From NCBI GenBank assembly GCA_905331475.1, contig CAJNYU010000038.1:306321-370320 (forward strand): a stretch of DNA of 64,000 nt. Reading direction: 5' to 3'. The position numbers and the translations under genes are program-made. Under the pieces are notes generated by a model. The model had not been told where the DNA came from. It ran no database searches and saw only the letters and a program-made list of their open reading frames with translations. Source of the DNA: Rotaria socialis. Lineage: Eukaryota > Rotifera > Eurotatoria > Philodinida > Philodinidae. Below, in pieces: positions 34,901 to 47,518 of this stretch. Position 1 is the stretch's first letter. Each line of letters starts with the position of its first letter.

Positions 34901-35098
34901 ATGTTCATTCTTAATACTCCACATAGATATTGCATGAATTTGTCGAGTACTTGATATAACAGTCCGAGAAGTGGTTCGTTGCAATGATCTTTTGTACATG
35001 AATATATTATTCGATGTTTTTATGACGTCAGATAGTACAAGAACATTTTTATATACCTTTTTTGTTTCTTTTGATATTGACTTTCGTTGATAGATCAT
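31939..35098 (-). CDS. CDR2/BICD-like coiled-coil adaptor
   Basis: Exons 35098-34880 (probable), 33374-33227, 33169-33057, 32959-32811 and 32584-31939 join in phase, giving 1275 nt or 424 residues. The signature is DLQLAAELGRCLLERNQELQ, the AAELGK..LLERN box shared by CDR2, BICDL and HAP1-type dynein-adaptor coiled coils. It is followed by heptad-rich segments (TREELDTKCKQTETLDAANF, KSRINTLTDECSRLNEKL) and a Ser-rich linker. Other members link dynein or kinesin to cargo. The 5' exon is inferred: it ends in GTAAGT, splices in phase across about 1.5 kb, and carries no domain. A start at ATG 33345 or nearby is the alternative. Microsatellites (GATGAT, CT runs) fill the large intron. Confidence 0.75.
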
Positions 35099-36189
35099 TG
35101 AAGAGTATCTTATCTATTTATTCGTTTCTTTTTTCTTCTTTTCTTTTACCGCAATTCACTAGAGCTTATTGGAAATAATGAATATTTTCGATAGAATTAT
35201 TCAATAAAACCTCTCTCCCTATGTTTCAACAATCGTTGTATTGACGTCAGACAATGAATTGGTTGTATTGTATAGCATTCATATGGCTTACCAATTGTTT
35301 TTGTTCACTTTGACGTTAATCTTTTCTTTTGATAAAAAAATAAATAGATACAAATGTATAGAAACATTTTTTTTAATCTCAATTTATTCGTATGCATCTA
35401 CACAAAAGGAGTAGGGAATAATCAAGCCTCTGTGACTATAGCGCTCGATTTTTCTTTCTACATTTTGAAGGCGATATTGCCATTAGTGTATAGATAAGTG
35501 TGAATATTTTATTGTCGAAATTCTATATTCAATACATTCAAATTTAATATACTTAATAGAGCTGCAACGTTATCATTTCTTACTGATTAATCTAATGATG
35601 AGAAAAACTTGGTCTCGATGGTTTACTGTGGATTTGTTTAATCTTTCTGTGCAGTCAAAATTGCTGAGTGTAAGTGTGAGATGTTTATGAATGAGATAGT
35701 CAGTCACAGTTCACACCCTACCCTAACCTTGAGCTGATTAGTTTCATTTTTATTGTTCTTCAGCTTATATGTCTGCATTTGAAAGTGACCATAGTTATAT
35801 CTTAAAAACATCTCATACTCACACCTACCTACTTTAGTTGTACAGATGATAATCGATAACAGCCAATTTCAGGTACAAAATTTGAAACTTGAATACTAAA
35901 TGTAATAGAATTTCGATGCCGCTATTTCGCACAACGATATAAAAATATATGAACAACGACAGAAAAAAATCGAAAAAACATTGAAGAATACTTAACCATA
36001 TAAGACATCTTGACTGACACTACTAATGAGCTATTTATTTCTAGTGCATAACGGTTCTTTTATTGAGACATTATTGATCTTTGTGAAATGACATTTCATC
36101 ATTAGAAAATGTTCGAGAACGCTGCTAGAAATTTAGAAGATTTAAAAATAAACAGAACCGAATACGATGCCGTAACGTCTGTGCGTTGC
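35099..36189. other. Intergenic with telomere-like inverted element
   Basis: No gene supported. Contains the inverted pair at 35665-35832. Confidence 0.5.
35665..35832. repeat. Inverted-repeat element with GTGTGAG-type ends
   Basis: Left GTGTAAGTGTGAGATGTTTA (from about 35668) and right AAAACATCTCATACTCACAC (from about 35805) are near-complements about 120 nt apart. An internal CACACCCTACCCTAACC occurs near 35711. It is a diverged relative of the telomere-like hairpins. Confidence 0.55.
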
Positions 36190-36560
36190 ATTCAATCCAT
36201 TAGCACATGTTTATTTCTTCCATACAGATAAAAATACTAATCACTGCAAAAGTTAATTAAAAACAATCTACCCATTCCTTTGATGGGCATTGCTGTTGAT
36301 ATTTGAGATGAAGCATGACAACTACCTACGTCAAACTAATTTCTTTTAGAGTATCCAATGCATTTGATTCTTTCAATGATAAAATAGTTACATCCAAATG
36401 TTGTGCATAGATTCATTGCTTAGGAGTAATTATACCAAATGTACCTTTATCAAAAATCGTTTACTGCTAAGGTCAAATTATAATAGATATTATTGGTGAC
36501 ATATGTCGAAGCATCAGTATCAACAGATCGAAATTGATGATTACATGTTTTAACCATGCA
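36190..36560 (-). pseudogene. Ionotropic glutamate receptor fragment, copy 1 (decayed)
   Basis: Homologous in nucleotide sequence to copy 2 at 37170-37600 (shared CAATGATAAAAT, TGCGCATAGAT-like and TAATAGATATTATTGGTGAC stretches) but more diverged and without a usable frame. The same C-terminal receptor region is represented: ligand-binding lobe to TM4. Confidence 0.6.
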
Positions 36561-37169
36561 GTTATCCTGAAATTTTTAAAGTACTATATATTGCGATGTA
36601 GAACGTTATTGATAAAAATTAAAAATTAAACACGAAATTTAACCTGTCCCAATTATTATGTCTCTTAGTTCATTCGAGTTTTATCACACTCACACCCTCA
36701 TGATATGATTGTTTTCTATGAAACGAAATCTCACAAGGAAATAAACAAAGTATTGAGACAAACGTTGACTAGTTTTATTAATTTGATGATGAACAAAATC
36801 GAATACGATGCTATAAAGGGTCTGTACTAGGGATGCAACAGTGAAGAAATATTTTTTTATTGTTTCTCGTTTCGTTCGAAACTAGTTCATATCGATGCCG
36901 ATTAGTAAAATGAAACCGGTAATCTTATGATTTACCATCATCATGTGATCAGCAGTTTCTGCTTTCCGCTTGATTCAATTTGCATTGTTCAATTTTACAG
37001 TGAAAATATGTTTCTCGTAACAAAGACAGTTTTCACTTAGAAATTTATAGTCTAACCCATTTGTATTCGATGGTCTCCTATAATCCGAAAAAATTGTTTG
37101 GTGCTGTTTTCGCCGATTCTTCTGTTTTGTTCGAGGATTTTTCGCGACAATTACGAATAAATGAATTGC

Positions 37170-37720
37170 CTTTTAACTTATACCGTTTGTTCCATATAAA
37201 TAATAATAACGATAAGATACTAATCACTTCAAAAATTAAAAATAGTCCACCTGTATCTTCAATGCCGATCGGCGTCGATTTTTCAGATAAATCAGGACAG
37301 TTCGATACTTGAAACCATTTTTGTTTTTAGAGTATCAAGTTCATCGATTTCTTTCAATGATAAAATATTTATATCTAAATCTTGCGCATAGATCCACTGC
37401 TTAGGAGTAACTATACCGAACACACCGTTATCGAAATCGGCCCCTACCAATGTCAAATTACAATAGATATTATTGGTGACATATGTCGAAACACCAGTAT
37501 CCATAAATGACACGTCAAAGATACCAGCAAGTAGACTATCATACGTATGTTGCCGAGATTTTAATGAATAATAATTTCGGTTTCCTCCAAATACTTCTCT
37601 TAAATAAGGGTGTGGGTGTGGGAACGCGTGGAACAAGACATACACGCACACCCAACTTAGGCAGGTAGAGTGTAATCTGACGTACATGACATGAGTGTTC
37701 GTAGTAGAATCCGAAATGCC
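37170..37720 (-). pseudogene. Ionotropic glutamate receptor C-terminal fragment, copy 2
   Basis: Minus strand: HTYDSLLAGIFDVSFMDTG, TNNIYCNLTLVG and FGIVTPKQWIYAQDLDINIL match the second lobe of iGluR ligand-binding domains. A one-base shift in a run of A residues (about 37305-37315) separates this from the continuation WFQVSNCPDLSEK and the TM4 signature PIGIEDTGGLFLIFEVISIL. No pore region or N-terminal domain is present. A telomere-like hairpin at 37608-37653 sits at its upstream end. A 1-kb tandem relationship with copy 1 is evident. Confidence 0.75.
37608..37653. repeat. Telomere-like hairpin at the edge of the iGluR relic
   Basis: GGGTGTGGGTGTGGG (37608-37622), a roughly 20-nt spacer with AACGCGTGG, then ACGCACACCCA (to 37653). 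The receptor-like homology becomes unclear beyond it, so it marks an insertion or breakpoint. Confidence 0.65.
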
Positions 37721-39093
37721 AATGGAACATCGATGTTGCCTTTTTTACTCTGAAAATTTTGCGCTTGAATCTATTGTCAATTATTAAAAATTGAAAATAA
37801 AAGATGTGCCAAACAAATAGAAGGCAGAAAAGAGAACTGAGTCTACAATATTTCATCGATAGCAGCTTTTCCCCTAAACTTAGATATTCGAAGCGTACAA
37901 ATTACGTGAAAAAATTGTTTAATATCGACGATGTAGGTGTTGATAAAAAAGAGACGCACACCCAAGAAAGGCTTTGCCAATTGTGTACTTTCCTTGTATA
38001 CGCTAGAGATTTAAATTCATGTCGAAATTTCATTAGATACTACAATGTAAATTTAGAATAAATTCTATTTTGTATGTATAGAATTTGTTATTCGTAATTC
38101 GAATTTCATTTCCTATTGAAATTACTTGCTCTAGTGCAAAAATCTAAATTGAGCATATTAGATGATGCGCTATTAGAGTGACATACAAAACAACATGACG
38201 GTTATTTCCGCAGCGCTTGAATCCTAGATACTTGCCACCAAAATAATCAGTATTTATTCAACTGAATATATCTAAAATAAGATTTCTTCACAAAAGCTTT
38301 GGTTTAGGTGATATGACCAAAAAATAATCATACGATGATGATGATGATTATTTTTTTATTACAGAATATTCCTGCTTTCTTACTAATTTTGTCTTTCGAA
38401 TTAATTATATTTCTCAACATAGATTGAGAATGTGCATAACAATGTGATGTGCGTACACGTTCAACGATATATAAATTCTACACATTTACATAGCGTAATC
38501 TTCAAGCTAGTGTCATATATTTTCATTAGGCACTATAACAATTCTAATAGAAACTACTACTACTGATTAGCATTCATATAATTGTTTTGCATCAACAGTA
38601 GAGTTTTACTATAGATCTACAAGATTCATTAGAAATTCAGTCATCATTTTTTCTTTATTATTGAGATAAACGACAAGCTAAAATTGAAGTATACTTTATA
38701 CACTGTGTACTATGTGTATGCTTAACTTGTAGGGTATTATTTTACTCTGTTACAGAGCATTTGGTCGGTTTCATTGTTCAATTATTATTTACTGATCTAT
38801 TGAACAAATCGAACTAGAATAAAATAATCTATCTTTAACAATCAAATGTTGCTGTCGTTTTTGTTGTTATATTCTATTCTTCTTTCATGTCAGCCTTGTT
38901 TTTTGTTTGAAAAAGCAACCCTGTCGCCAACGCGCATACACGTCAATGACAAAACAAATTCTATGATAAGGAGAGAACAGCCTGAATCAGTACTGTCGTC
39001 ATCACCACACTATTTAAAAAAGAGTGTCGTTTTCTTTTTAAGATACTTGAAAATAATTGTCGACTGAAGTAATATTAACAGAGTCCAATTACC
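37721..39093. other. Intergenic, nothing recognised
   Basis: AT-rich, with a GATGAT run at about 38334-38348. Includes the promoter region of the annexin gene. Confidence 0.5.
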
Positions 39094-41194
39094 ATGAGTG
39101 GCTACCCTTATGGAAATCCAGCTGGTGATTATCCAGCACCGTATGCTACAGGTAATTCTGCATATCCTCCATATCCTGCCTATCCTCCGCCACCAATACC
39201 CATGTATGCTAATAATCAACCGTTTGCATCACCTTATGGTATGCCAACTCCTCAAATGTCGAGTTATGATAATTATTTAGCACCATCCTATGGTGGAAAT
39301 CAAACATCTGGCAATCCTTATGATTATGGACGTGGCAACGATTACCAGTCACTTCCACCACCTGGTGGACAGATGCCTTCACCTATGTTAAATCAGCCCC
39401 CGCAACAATATGGAGGTAAGCATGAATCAATTATTCCTATATATATATATATATATATCAAAATCATTTACTTATTTTTGAGATTATGGTAATTCACAAT
39501 ATCAACCGCCATACTCTCAGGCAACAGCATCATCTTTACCTGGCGGCTTATATCCAAACATACAATCGCCGGCAACGCAATCTAATTATGCTGTAATTAA
39601 TAATTCTTTCTTCACAATACTTGAAAATTATTTGTTATTTCAATTTTGATATTTCAGGGTGGTGCAACAGCTCCTTCATACCAACCACAACAACAAACAT
39701 TTTATCCTGAAGAACAACCTTCTATTTCACTTGCTAGTTTAGAGCAATATCGAGGAACAATTTTCCCGGTATCGAATTTTAATATCGATGCAGATTGTCA
39801 AGCATTCGTGCAAGCAATGAAAGGAGCAGGTAAATTAGAAATGGAGAATACGCTGACTTTAGGTATATTGTTGTTGAAATTTATTCCCATATGAAGGTAC
39901 GAATGAAAAAGCTCTAATCGATATTATTGTTAACCGATCTAATGCACAACGCCAACAGATCAAACATCAGTATAAATCAATGTATGGCACGGTAAGTATT
40001 ATGCAAAATTAAATCAGACATTGCATTGTTCTGTAATTTATAGGATTTAGTGAAACAAATTTCTGGAGAAACAAGTGGAAACTTTAAAGAAACAATTTCT
40101 GCTTTATTTGATACACCTGCAAATTTTGATGCATGGTCAATACATCAGGCATTAACTGTTTGTATTTCTTTGATACACTCAATTCACCATCGTATATATT
40201 ATTTGCCTTTTTAGGCGAGTAAAGAAGGAACTCTACGTGAAATTTTGCTTACTAGAACAAATAGTGAAATTCGAGGAATTGTTGAATCGTATAAACGAAG
40301 TAAATATAAAATTTAGCTACTTTCAAATGATTTCTATTCTAATATATTGGATAGCATTTAACAAGGATCTTGAAAAAGAAATTAGCAAGCATGTACGAGG
40401 AGCTGATTTTAAACGAATTCTCATTTCTGCTGTACAGGTAAACATATATTATTTTCTTCTACAGCCACTCTATTATAGTAAAATATTCTTTTAAGGCTAA
40501 TCGAGATGAGTTAAGTCCACAACAAATTCAACAAGCTCGTCAAATGGGCATTGAAAGCGTTATTGATCGGTAGAGATTCTAAATTTCTTGAAAATTTATT
40601 TCTATTTTCTTATCGTTTTCATAGAAATCGTGCTCGTCAAGATGCTGATGCTTTGTATAAGGCTGGTGCTGGTAAAATAGGAACAGATGAGAAAACATTC
40701 AATGCCATTTTTGCCCAACGTAATTATTATCAACTTCGTGCTATTTTTGAAGAATATCAAAAAGTGAAATTCTTAGTTTTGTTACATAAGAAAAATTTTC
40801 TTTTTTCAATTTCTTTTCCCTAGAAACATCACACCGATATTGCGAAAGTAATTCAATCAGAATTTTCTGGTGACATAAAAGATGCCTATCTTGTTCTGAT
40901 AACTTGCATTCGGGATCGACCCTCGTTTTTTGCTGAACGTATTCATAAAGCAGTTGTTGGCTTAGGTACCAACGATTCAACACTTATTCGTGTCATCGTT
41001 ACACGTTCTGAGGTAAATTAAAACATAACATGACGTATTGAATTGAATTTTCTTTTTCGAAATCTCATTGCCAGATTGATCTTGTACAAATCAAAGAACG
41101 TTATCAACAAATGTATAAGCATTCATTAACTCAAGATGTTAGTGGAGATACATCAGGTGATTACAAACGCATCCTTTTATCAATCATAAAATAA
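39094..41194 (+). CDS. Annexin, A7/A11-like with Pro/Tyr-rich N-terminus
   Basis: Eleven exons, all in phase: 39094-39415, 39483-39592, 39658-39829, 39897-39991, 40044-40157, 40215-40300, 40355-40437, 40496-40569, 40625-40763, 40824-41012 and 41076-41194. They total 1503 nt or 500 residues. Residues 1 to about 170 are Pro, Tyr, Gly and Gln-rich, as in annexin A7/A11 (phase-separating, ALG-2-binding type). Four annexin repeats follow. Type II calcium sites are clear in repeat 1 (MKGAGTNEKAL), repeat 3 (KIGTDEKTF) and repeat 4 (VVGLGTNDSTL). Repeat 2 has ASKEGTL and has probably lost calcium binding. Calcium-dependent phospholipid binding is the expected activity. An (AT)n run lies in intron 1. 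Confidence 0.95.
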
Positions 41195-41869
41195 TATTTG
41201 ATGTCACATTGACATTTTAAAAAAGAATATTCGTTAAAGAATGAATAAAAACTTTTCGATTAACTATCAATAAACACTACCGAAAAGTAGACATCTTTAA
41301 TACTAATACTCATACGAGACAATATAACTACCGATTATTGAGAATATAAATATACAAACATCGAAAACTGCTCACATCTTTACTCATAATGAAATTTGTA
41401 TGGCGTTTGCGCGATATTGCAAGGTGTACCTCATTGTTGTCCTTTTCTTTTTATAAATATGATGAAATCTCCTATATAAACCGTCGGTGTTATGATTGGA
41501 AATAAGTAAGCTTTGATTTATATAAGCAAGCATTTTGATATTTGAATCTATTGCAATGTCATAATAGAGGGAGTCTTTTTTTAAATTTTATTGTCGTGAA
41601 AAACAGGGTCTTGACTGGATTATTGAAGAAACAATGAAGTCGCTTATAGTATTTTTCTTTTTCAAACCTAGCAAAAATACTTCGTTATATACGATATGAA
41701 TTTTTCAGCATTACGATGGTTTACAAGAATTTTTCTTTCTATTGATATATTTTGATTTTAAGCGTGCTCTTATTTGCTTATCTTCCATTGTCATCTGTAA
41801 TAAAATGTGCCAGAAAATAAAAATGAGCAAATGTCAATTAAGTTTAAAATAGAAACAAAAGAATGTCTG
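41195..41869. other. Convergent intergenic region between annexin and CFAP53
   Basis: 3' flanks of two genes facing each other. AATAAA-type signals are present; no gene seen. Confidence 0.5.
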
Positions 41870-44075
41870 TTAATGATACACAATGGGCACGGGTAAATTA
41901 GAACGAGTTTGTTCTGGTGCTGTAGTATTACGTCGGGGTACAATACTAAGATTTTCATTGCCATTCGCTGGATTATCATCATCGAACATAGCTGGTTTTT
42001 CTGGTCGATAGAATGTTCCTCTATAAGAAGCGGAAAATTTATTTTTAAAAGCTTATTAATCAATAATACAACCACGTACGTTTTAGCTGAATACCATTGA
42101 CGAATCGGATGTGGATAAGCAACACCAGTTTGTTGAAGTTCAAAATTAAGGCGTTTCTGATATTCAATTTCTGCTTGCATGCCTTCGGCTTGTTCACGTC
42201 GAATCTCGTATTCTTCCTAATAAAATTGGAATTTAGCTTTGTTTTTTTGTTACTCTCTGATTATCTAAACTGTACCTCTTGTTTCTTGCGTTGTTCATAA
42301 CTCATTTGCCCCATTAAATCACTTCGATAAGCAAGTCGTTTCGTTCGATTACGTGCTTCACGATCTGCATCTTCTAGTTTAACTTGTTCAGAAATTGTTT
42401 TCATATTATCAACTTGCCATTGATGTTCACTGTTTTCTTGTGCTTTTCTTTCATCTAAAATCGAAATGACCAAATGCAACTGTTCATTGATTAAACAGAT
42501 TGAATTATACTTCGCTCATTTAACTGTTGTTGTCGACCTACAATAACTTCTTGAAGAAGTTTATTACGTTTATCTTGTTCAGCACGTAATTTTCCTGCAC
42601 GCATAGCATTTTGTCTATCTGCTTCAATTTGTAGAAAACGATCAAGTTCAATTTGTTGTCTTTGTTCGTCAAGTTTGCGTTGTTCCAAATAAGCACGATA
42701 ACGTTGATTTTCATCACGAAGCTCGTACTAAAATAAACAAGTTTGAGTTTCTTCTTTGTTAACTCAAAAATTGTGACAAAAAAACGATATTGAAACCTTT
42801 CGTTGCCTTCTTTCCATGTCATCACTGAGAGTTGCATGCTGAGTTTCTTCAGCAAGTTTGTCATCAAGCGCCTTTTCTTGTTCGGCTTTGCGTAGTTGAA
42901 TTTTTTGTTTTGTACTAAAAATAACTCGAAAATCAAATTATTTGAATTCATATCAATGACAAATTTACGTTAAAACTGTATCAAGTATACGTTTTTGTTC
43001 TTCTTGTTTACGTAGTTTTTCTTGAAATTCAGCAGCTTGCTCATCTTTTTGAGCACGAAATTGTGCCCACTGTAAAAGTTTAAAAAATTCAATTAGTAGT
43101 CGAATCAATGAAAATATTTACGGCAGCTTCTGAATATTCTTTTCGTTTGCTTTTCTGTAAACCACGATCGGCGTCTATTGCTTGCATTTGTTCACGTATG
43201 ATTTTAGACATGCTTTCAGATTTTGCTTTTGCTTCTTGTGCATCACGATCTTCACGTTCTTTCTTTTTAGCAATATCATCATACCATAATTTAGTCCAAA
43301 ATTCTTCTTCTGCCTAATGTTTAAATGATTTGTTCATTTATAAAACTAGAAAAAAAAAACTCTTACTTGATGATCTTTTTTTCTATCGAATTTTTCTTTC
43401 ATTTGCCATAAATGCTCATTACCCAATTCGTAATCTAATTCTTTCGATTGAAGTTCACGTAATTCAGCACAATCACGACGAAAACGTTGATCATATTTCT
43501 CTTGTACGAGTCGTGCATGTTCACTTTCTTTTTCTTCACGTATACGTTTAGCTTTTTGGCGCATTTTTCCAATACGTTCACTTAAACTTTCTTGAGATGA
43601 TGCTGTTTCTGCAAGAAATTGTGCTTCTTCAGTAGCAAGTAAATCACGCAGACTAGAAAGTGAAGTTTCAAGGTTGTTTTAACTCTTATTCAATAAGAAT
43701 TATAACTACCGTTCACGACGTTCTTCAAGTTTATGATCTGTATGATTCAATCTTCGTTCAACTTCACGTCGTACTTCAGCATGAAAAGCTTTTGTTGATG
43801 ATAATTCATCGAATTGTATTTTATTTAATTCAGTTTTAGCTTCTCGATTTTGCTTATCTCGTGTTTCACGTATCGCTTCAAGTTCACGATTTTGTGCTAC
43901 AAGATTTTTATGTGGTCGATAGGCTTTTTCAAGCTAAAATGAAACAAGTCAAAACAAGACGATTGAATAGTGAGTTCAAATAATTATCAAAGTTTTTATT
44001 TACCACACCGAATTGACCAGGTTGTGGACCAGGAATATCACGAATACGTAAAGGTGGATAAAGAGTTGCAGCCAT
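41870..44075 (-). CDS. CFAP53: CFAP53 (CCDC11) orthologue, ciliary coiled-coil protein
   Basis: Multi-exon minus-strand gene starting MAATLYPPLRIRDIPGPQPG and ending NLPVPIVYH. It encodes more than 500 residues of nearly continuous charged coiled coil (trichohyalin/plectin-homology type). Matching blocks include LRDLLATEEAQFLAET, KMRQKAKRIREEKESEHARL, VQEKYDQRFRRDCAELR and FWTKLWYDDIAKKKERE, in the same order as vertebrate CFAP53. The C-terminal end (GVAYPHPIRQWYSAKTGTFY) also fits. CFAP53 is a microtubule inner protein of motile cilia and is needed for nodal cilia and left-right axis. It lies head-to-head with the Pitchfork-like gene. Confidence 0.88.
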
Positions 44076-44397
44076 CAGAAAAACAAGCACTACTATAAAC
44101 AAGCCTTTTTCTCAATTCACTCAATACAAAATAAATGCCATGTTTGAAAAACTTTCTAAGTAACAGACTTTATACATGAAGTAAATCATAGAACACTCTC
44201 AATAAATCCATAGAATACTTATTTTATCATATTTCTCGTCTAGATTTAAATAAATGTTTCAATTTAGTAATTTTTTAATGTTGAAAAAACGACGACATCT
44301 ATCATAAAGCTACTATTTGTCGTCAAGGTGACATTTTTGATTTATTTGACAGAATGGTATTATGAATCAATTCTAATCAAAATATCGGTATATTAAA
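44076..44397. promoter_or_regulatory. Shared divergent promoter of CFAP53 and Pitchfork-like gene with RFX X-box
   Basis: 322 bp between two start codons. GTCGTCAAGGTGAC at 44319-44332 fits the X-box consensus RYYNYY-N2-RRNRAC at every defined position. It lies 66 bp upstream of the plus-strand ATG, a typical X-box distance in animals. Both flanking genes are ciliary. Confidence 0.65.
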
Positions 44398-45664
44398 ATG
44401 TTGTTTGGTAAGAACTATTTTCTAGTATTTAACTCTTTTAAACTAGATTTTTTTTATACATATTCAATGATTCTTTGCATGATTTGCTTTTCTTGCTTTT
44501 CTCAGCTGAAAAAACTGTTTCATCAGATGTTGCTTTTGGCACAACAGTACAGAATCGACCGACATTTCCTACCGATATAGCACATGATTGCTTTGGGAAT
44601 CATCAAACACCATTACGCGGTGTGCCACAGCTGTAAATTTCTATTTAATTTATTCATAGCTTGCTTTCTATGCATTATCTATTGCTTTATTAGTGGGCCG
44701 GGCTCCTACAATAATGAAGACAAGAGTACATTTCGATATGTTCTTGATCATCAACCGATGAGTCGTCGTGGCTATACTTTCAATGCACGAACAGAAGAAC
44801 GGAAAACCTTCGAGCCAAAAGTGATTCAACAGGAAGCTTTGCTTGATTCGTTTTTTCTTGTTCCAAGGAGAGAATAATTGAATTATTCACTTTCTACTTT
44901 CAATAGACTGATGTACCAAGTCCGGATGCATATCAAATGGATCTAACTCATTTACCAGATAAAAAACGGTCGTTTAAACCTTTTAATGCCGCTTCTCAAC
45001 GGTTTCATACACGTTGCAAAAGTGCTGGTGCTCCAGGGTATAAAATAGTTGCTTAATTTTAAATCCACTCTAGTATGAGTTTGTTCTTTTGTTTTGAATA
45101 CGAAAGACCCGGTAGTTATGAATGTGATGTGAAACAAAATCGTCAAGTTCACATGCTGCATAACTTTGGTGGTCGAACAAAACTTGTGCCTCTTGTGAAA
45201 ACAAAATGTATGTCTTTCAACACCGATAAGGTTTGGACGATGATTTTCGTTGTTTTTTCTTTGTAAAAAATTCTTGAAATCTACTTTTAAGTGCCTTATT
45301 TGCCTTCAAACACCTGTTGGAGATTACTATCAATATCGAAAAGAAATTCTTTGTGCTACTTGTTACAATTTTAACTGGCAATGGCAAGAAAAATTCAAAC
45401 GAACGTATGAGATCAAAAAAAGTAAACTTTAACTCTATTTAACATCATTCTATTGTTTTAGATATCTTCAAGCCTTTCAAAAAGTTCGTGATTGTTCTTA
45501 CGTTCATGAACATGCTGGTACTTCAGCTAAAATCCAAGTAATTCAATTGTATTTAATTCCATACTATTTCGAAACATTCGTCTCTATTTGTTTAGCTCGT
45601 TGATGATAAAGTGACAAAAAAACTTCAACGTAAAGAAGCTTATCTCAGTCTCTATTGGCCTTAA
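44398..45664 (+). CDS. Pitchfork (PIFO/CIMAP3)-like ciliary protein
   Basis: Eight exons in phase: 44398-44407, 44506-44632, 44694-44820, 44907-45037, 45107-45230, 45292-45404, 45462-45537 and 45596-45664. They total 777 nt or 258 residues. Hallmarks are VAFGTTVQNRPTFP, GPGSYNNEDKSTF, RRGYTFNARTEER, a second GPGSYECD and the C-terminal QRKEAYLSLYW. These follow vertebrate Pitchfork, a protein of the cilium base and microtubules. It also carries a CLIC...CATC pair of CxxC motifs in exon 6, a possible zinc site. The first coding exon is only 10 nt. An X-box lies 66 bp upstream. Confidence 0.8.
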
Positions 45665-45791
45665 ATAATCCTTATGTTAAATAATAATAAAAAAGAACGT
45701 TTTTTTTTCAAATAAAAAATAGTGTCTTTCAATATGAATTTTCATTTTTCATAATTAATCTTGTAGATAGTATTGTTGCTGTTTTTTCAAT

Positions 45792-47109
45792 ATGACTACG
45801 CCACACAATTCATCAGAAATCGAACGACTTAAAGCTGAAATTCATCAAGAAGAACAGATAAAGTAAAATTTGATTTACTTTTCTTCTTATAGGAAACAAT
45901 AGACTATTTTAATTTTTCTATGAATAGATCATCACTTGAACAATCGTGTCATGAATTACAAAATACAGCTGCTGAGTTAGAAAAACGATTAAAAATGATT
46001 GATGAAGAGAGTAAGTTAAAACCATTTGTTTTGTCTTAATTTCAATGTTTAAAAAATTAGTTTGAAACGAAATTATATATATATATATATATAGTGAGTA
46101 CTCACATTGATGTAGGTGGACAAATAGAAGGTATTTTTTTCGTGTTAAACACAACAGAGAGAAAGCTAAATCTAATCACACAATGCTTTTATCCGTCAAA
46201 ACAAAGCAACTGTTTGATGAAATAAAAAGCAAAGCTGTTTGTTTGTTTGTTTGTTTTTCTTTCTTATTTGAATTGCATTCGAACGTCTATTATTATGAAT
46301 AGGCAACGAATGGAAAACACGTTTTGAAAATCAAGAAGAAATTAATCGTCATTTAGCACGGCAAATTCTTCTACTAGAAAAAAATATTGATCAAGCAAAA
46401 GAAGAACAAAAGACTGGTTTGTAGAAACATGAATCGTTAATGTAAAGACTTTAATTTGTCTGTTTTATTTTAGCAAAAACACGTGTAGCGAAAGCTGATC
46501 CAAATGAAGTAAAATCAATTGCTTTGTTAATATGTTTTAAATAATCTAATTTTGTTTTTTCTTCAAGGTTAGTCAAGAAGTATTGAGCGTGGTTGAAAAT
46601 GAAAAAAAAAATTTGTTAAGTCAACTACGTGATTATGAATGGCGATTAGAACAAGAAAATAAGGTTTTTCTTTTGACTTTGCAATCGAAAACTAAATAGT
46701 GAATTTGTTTCTTGCTCTTAAGGCTTATCATAAAGCAAATGAAGAACGAAAAATATTAACCAATGAAATTACTGATATTCGAAGTAGGATAATTTTGTAT
46801 TTGAATAAGAATAAATATCTAAATTTTAATTTACTTAATTAATAACAGATGCAATTTCTGTTATGAAAGAACGCACTCAACCAACTGAACCAAATAAAAC
46901 TGAACGAAATGGGCTGCTAAGTAATCGAGAACCGAACGAGTATGTTTGCTTAGAGAACGGCACAATATGCACTTCGTTTTTTTTTCTTCTTTTTCTTACT
47001 TTTATTTAGAAATATTCCTATGGATAAACGTGTTCTTGATCCAAGAAAAGGTCCCATTACTCGAAATGCCGCGACACGTTCACTACCCAAATTAAATAAG
47101 CAACAATGA
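45792..47109 (+). CDS. CCDC169-like coiled-coil protein
   Basis: Eight exons in phase: 45792-45862, 45928-46010, 46303-46416, 46474-46508, 46568-46663, 46723-46783, 46849-46939 and 47010-47109. They total 651 nt or 216 residues. NEWKTRFENQEEINRHLARQ and DYEWRLEQENKAYHKANEER match the most conserved segments of CCDC169. The rest is coiled coil with a basic C-terminal tail. The function of the family is not well established. The gene starts 127 bp after the Pitchfork-like gene on the same strand. Intron 2 holds an (AT)n run and a (TTTG)n run. Confidence 0.8.
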
Positions 47110-47518
47110 AAACAAATAATAGACATATTCAGGACTGCAATCGATTTGGGTCTGCTTCACTTCTTAATATTCTATTGATCGCATCATCGTTTGGTGAATT
47201 ATTCAATTGTACATGAATTATTTTCATCTTTTCTTTCTTTGCTTGCTGTGTATAATTATTCTAATCAGATAATTGGGGAATAGTTTATATTGTGCGCAAA
47301 AAATATATATATTTATTAAACTTTATTTGCAACATATTTCTTTTAATTTTTCTACTTGCAATTTTCTCATCAAAATTTTTATAGCAAAACAAAAATGTTG
47401 ATGAAAGCAAATACATTTTTAAATGTTAAATCAAATACTACTATCAAAAACATAATACGAACAACGAGAAAGAATTTAGTTAGTAGTAAGAGATTAGCAT
47501 GATATTGATGAAAACAAA

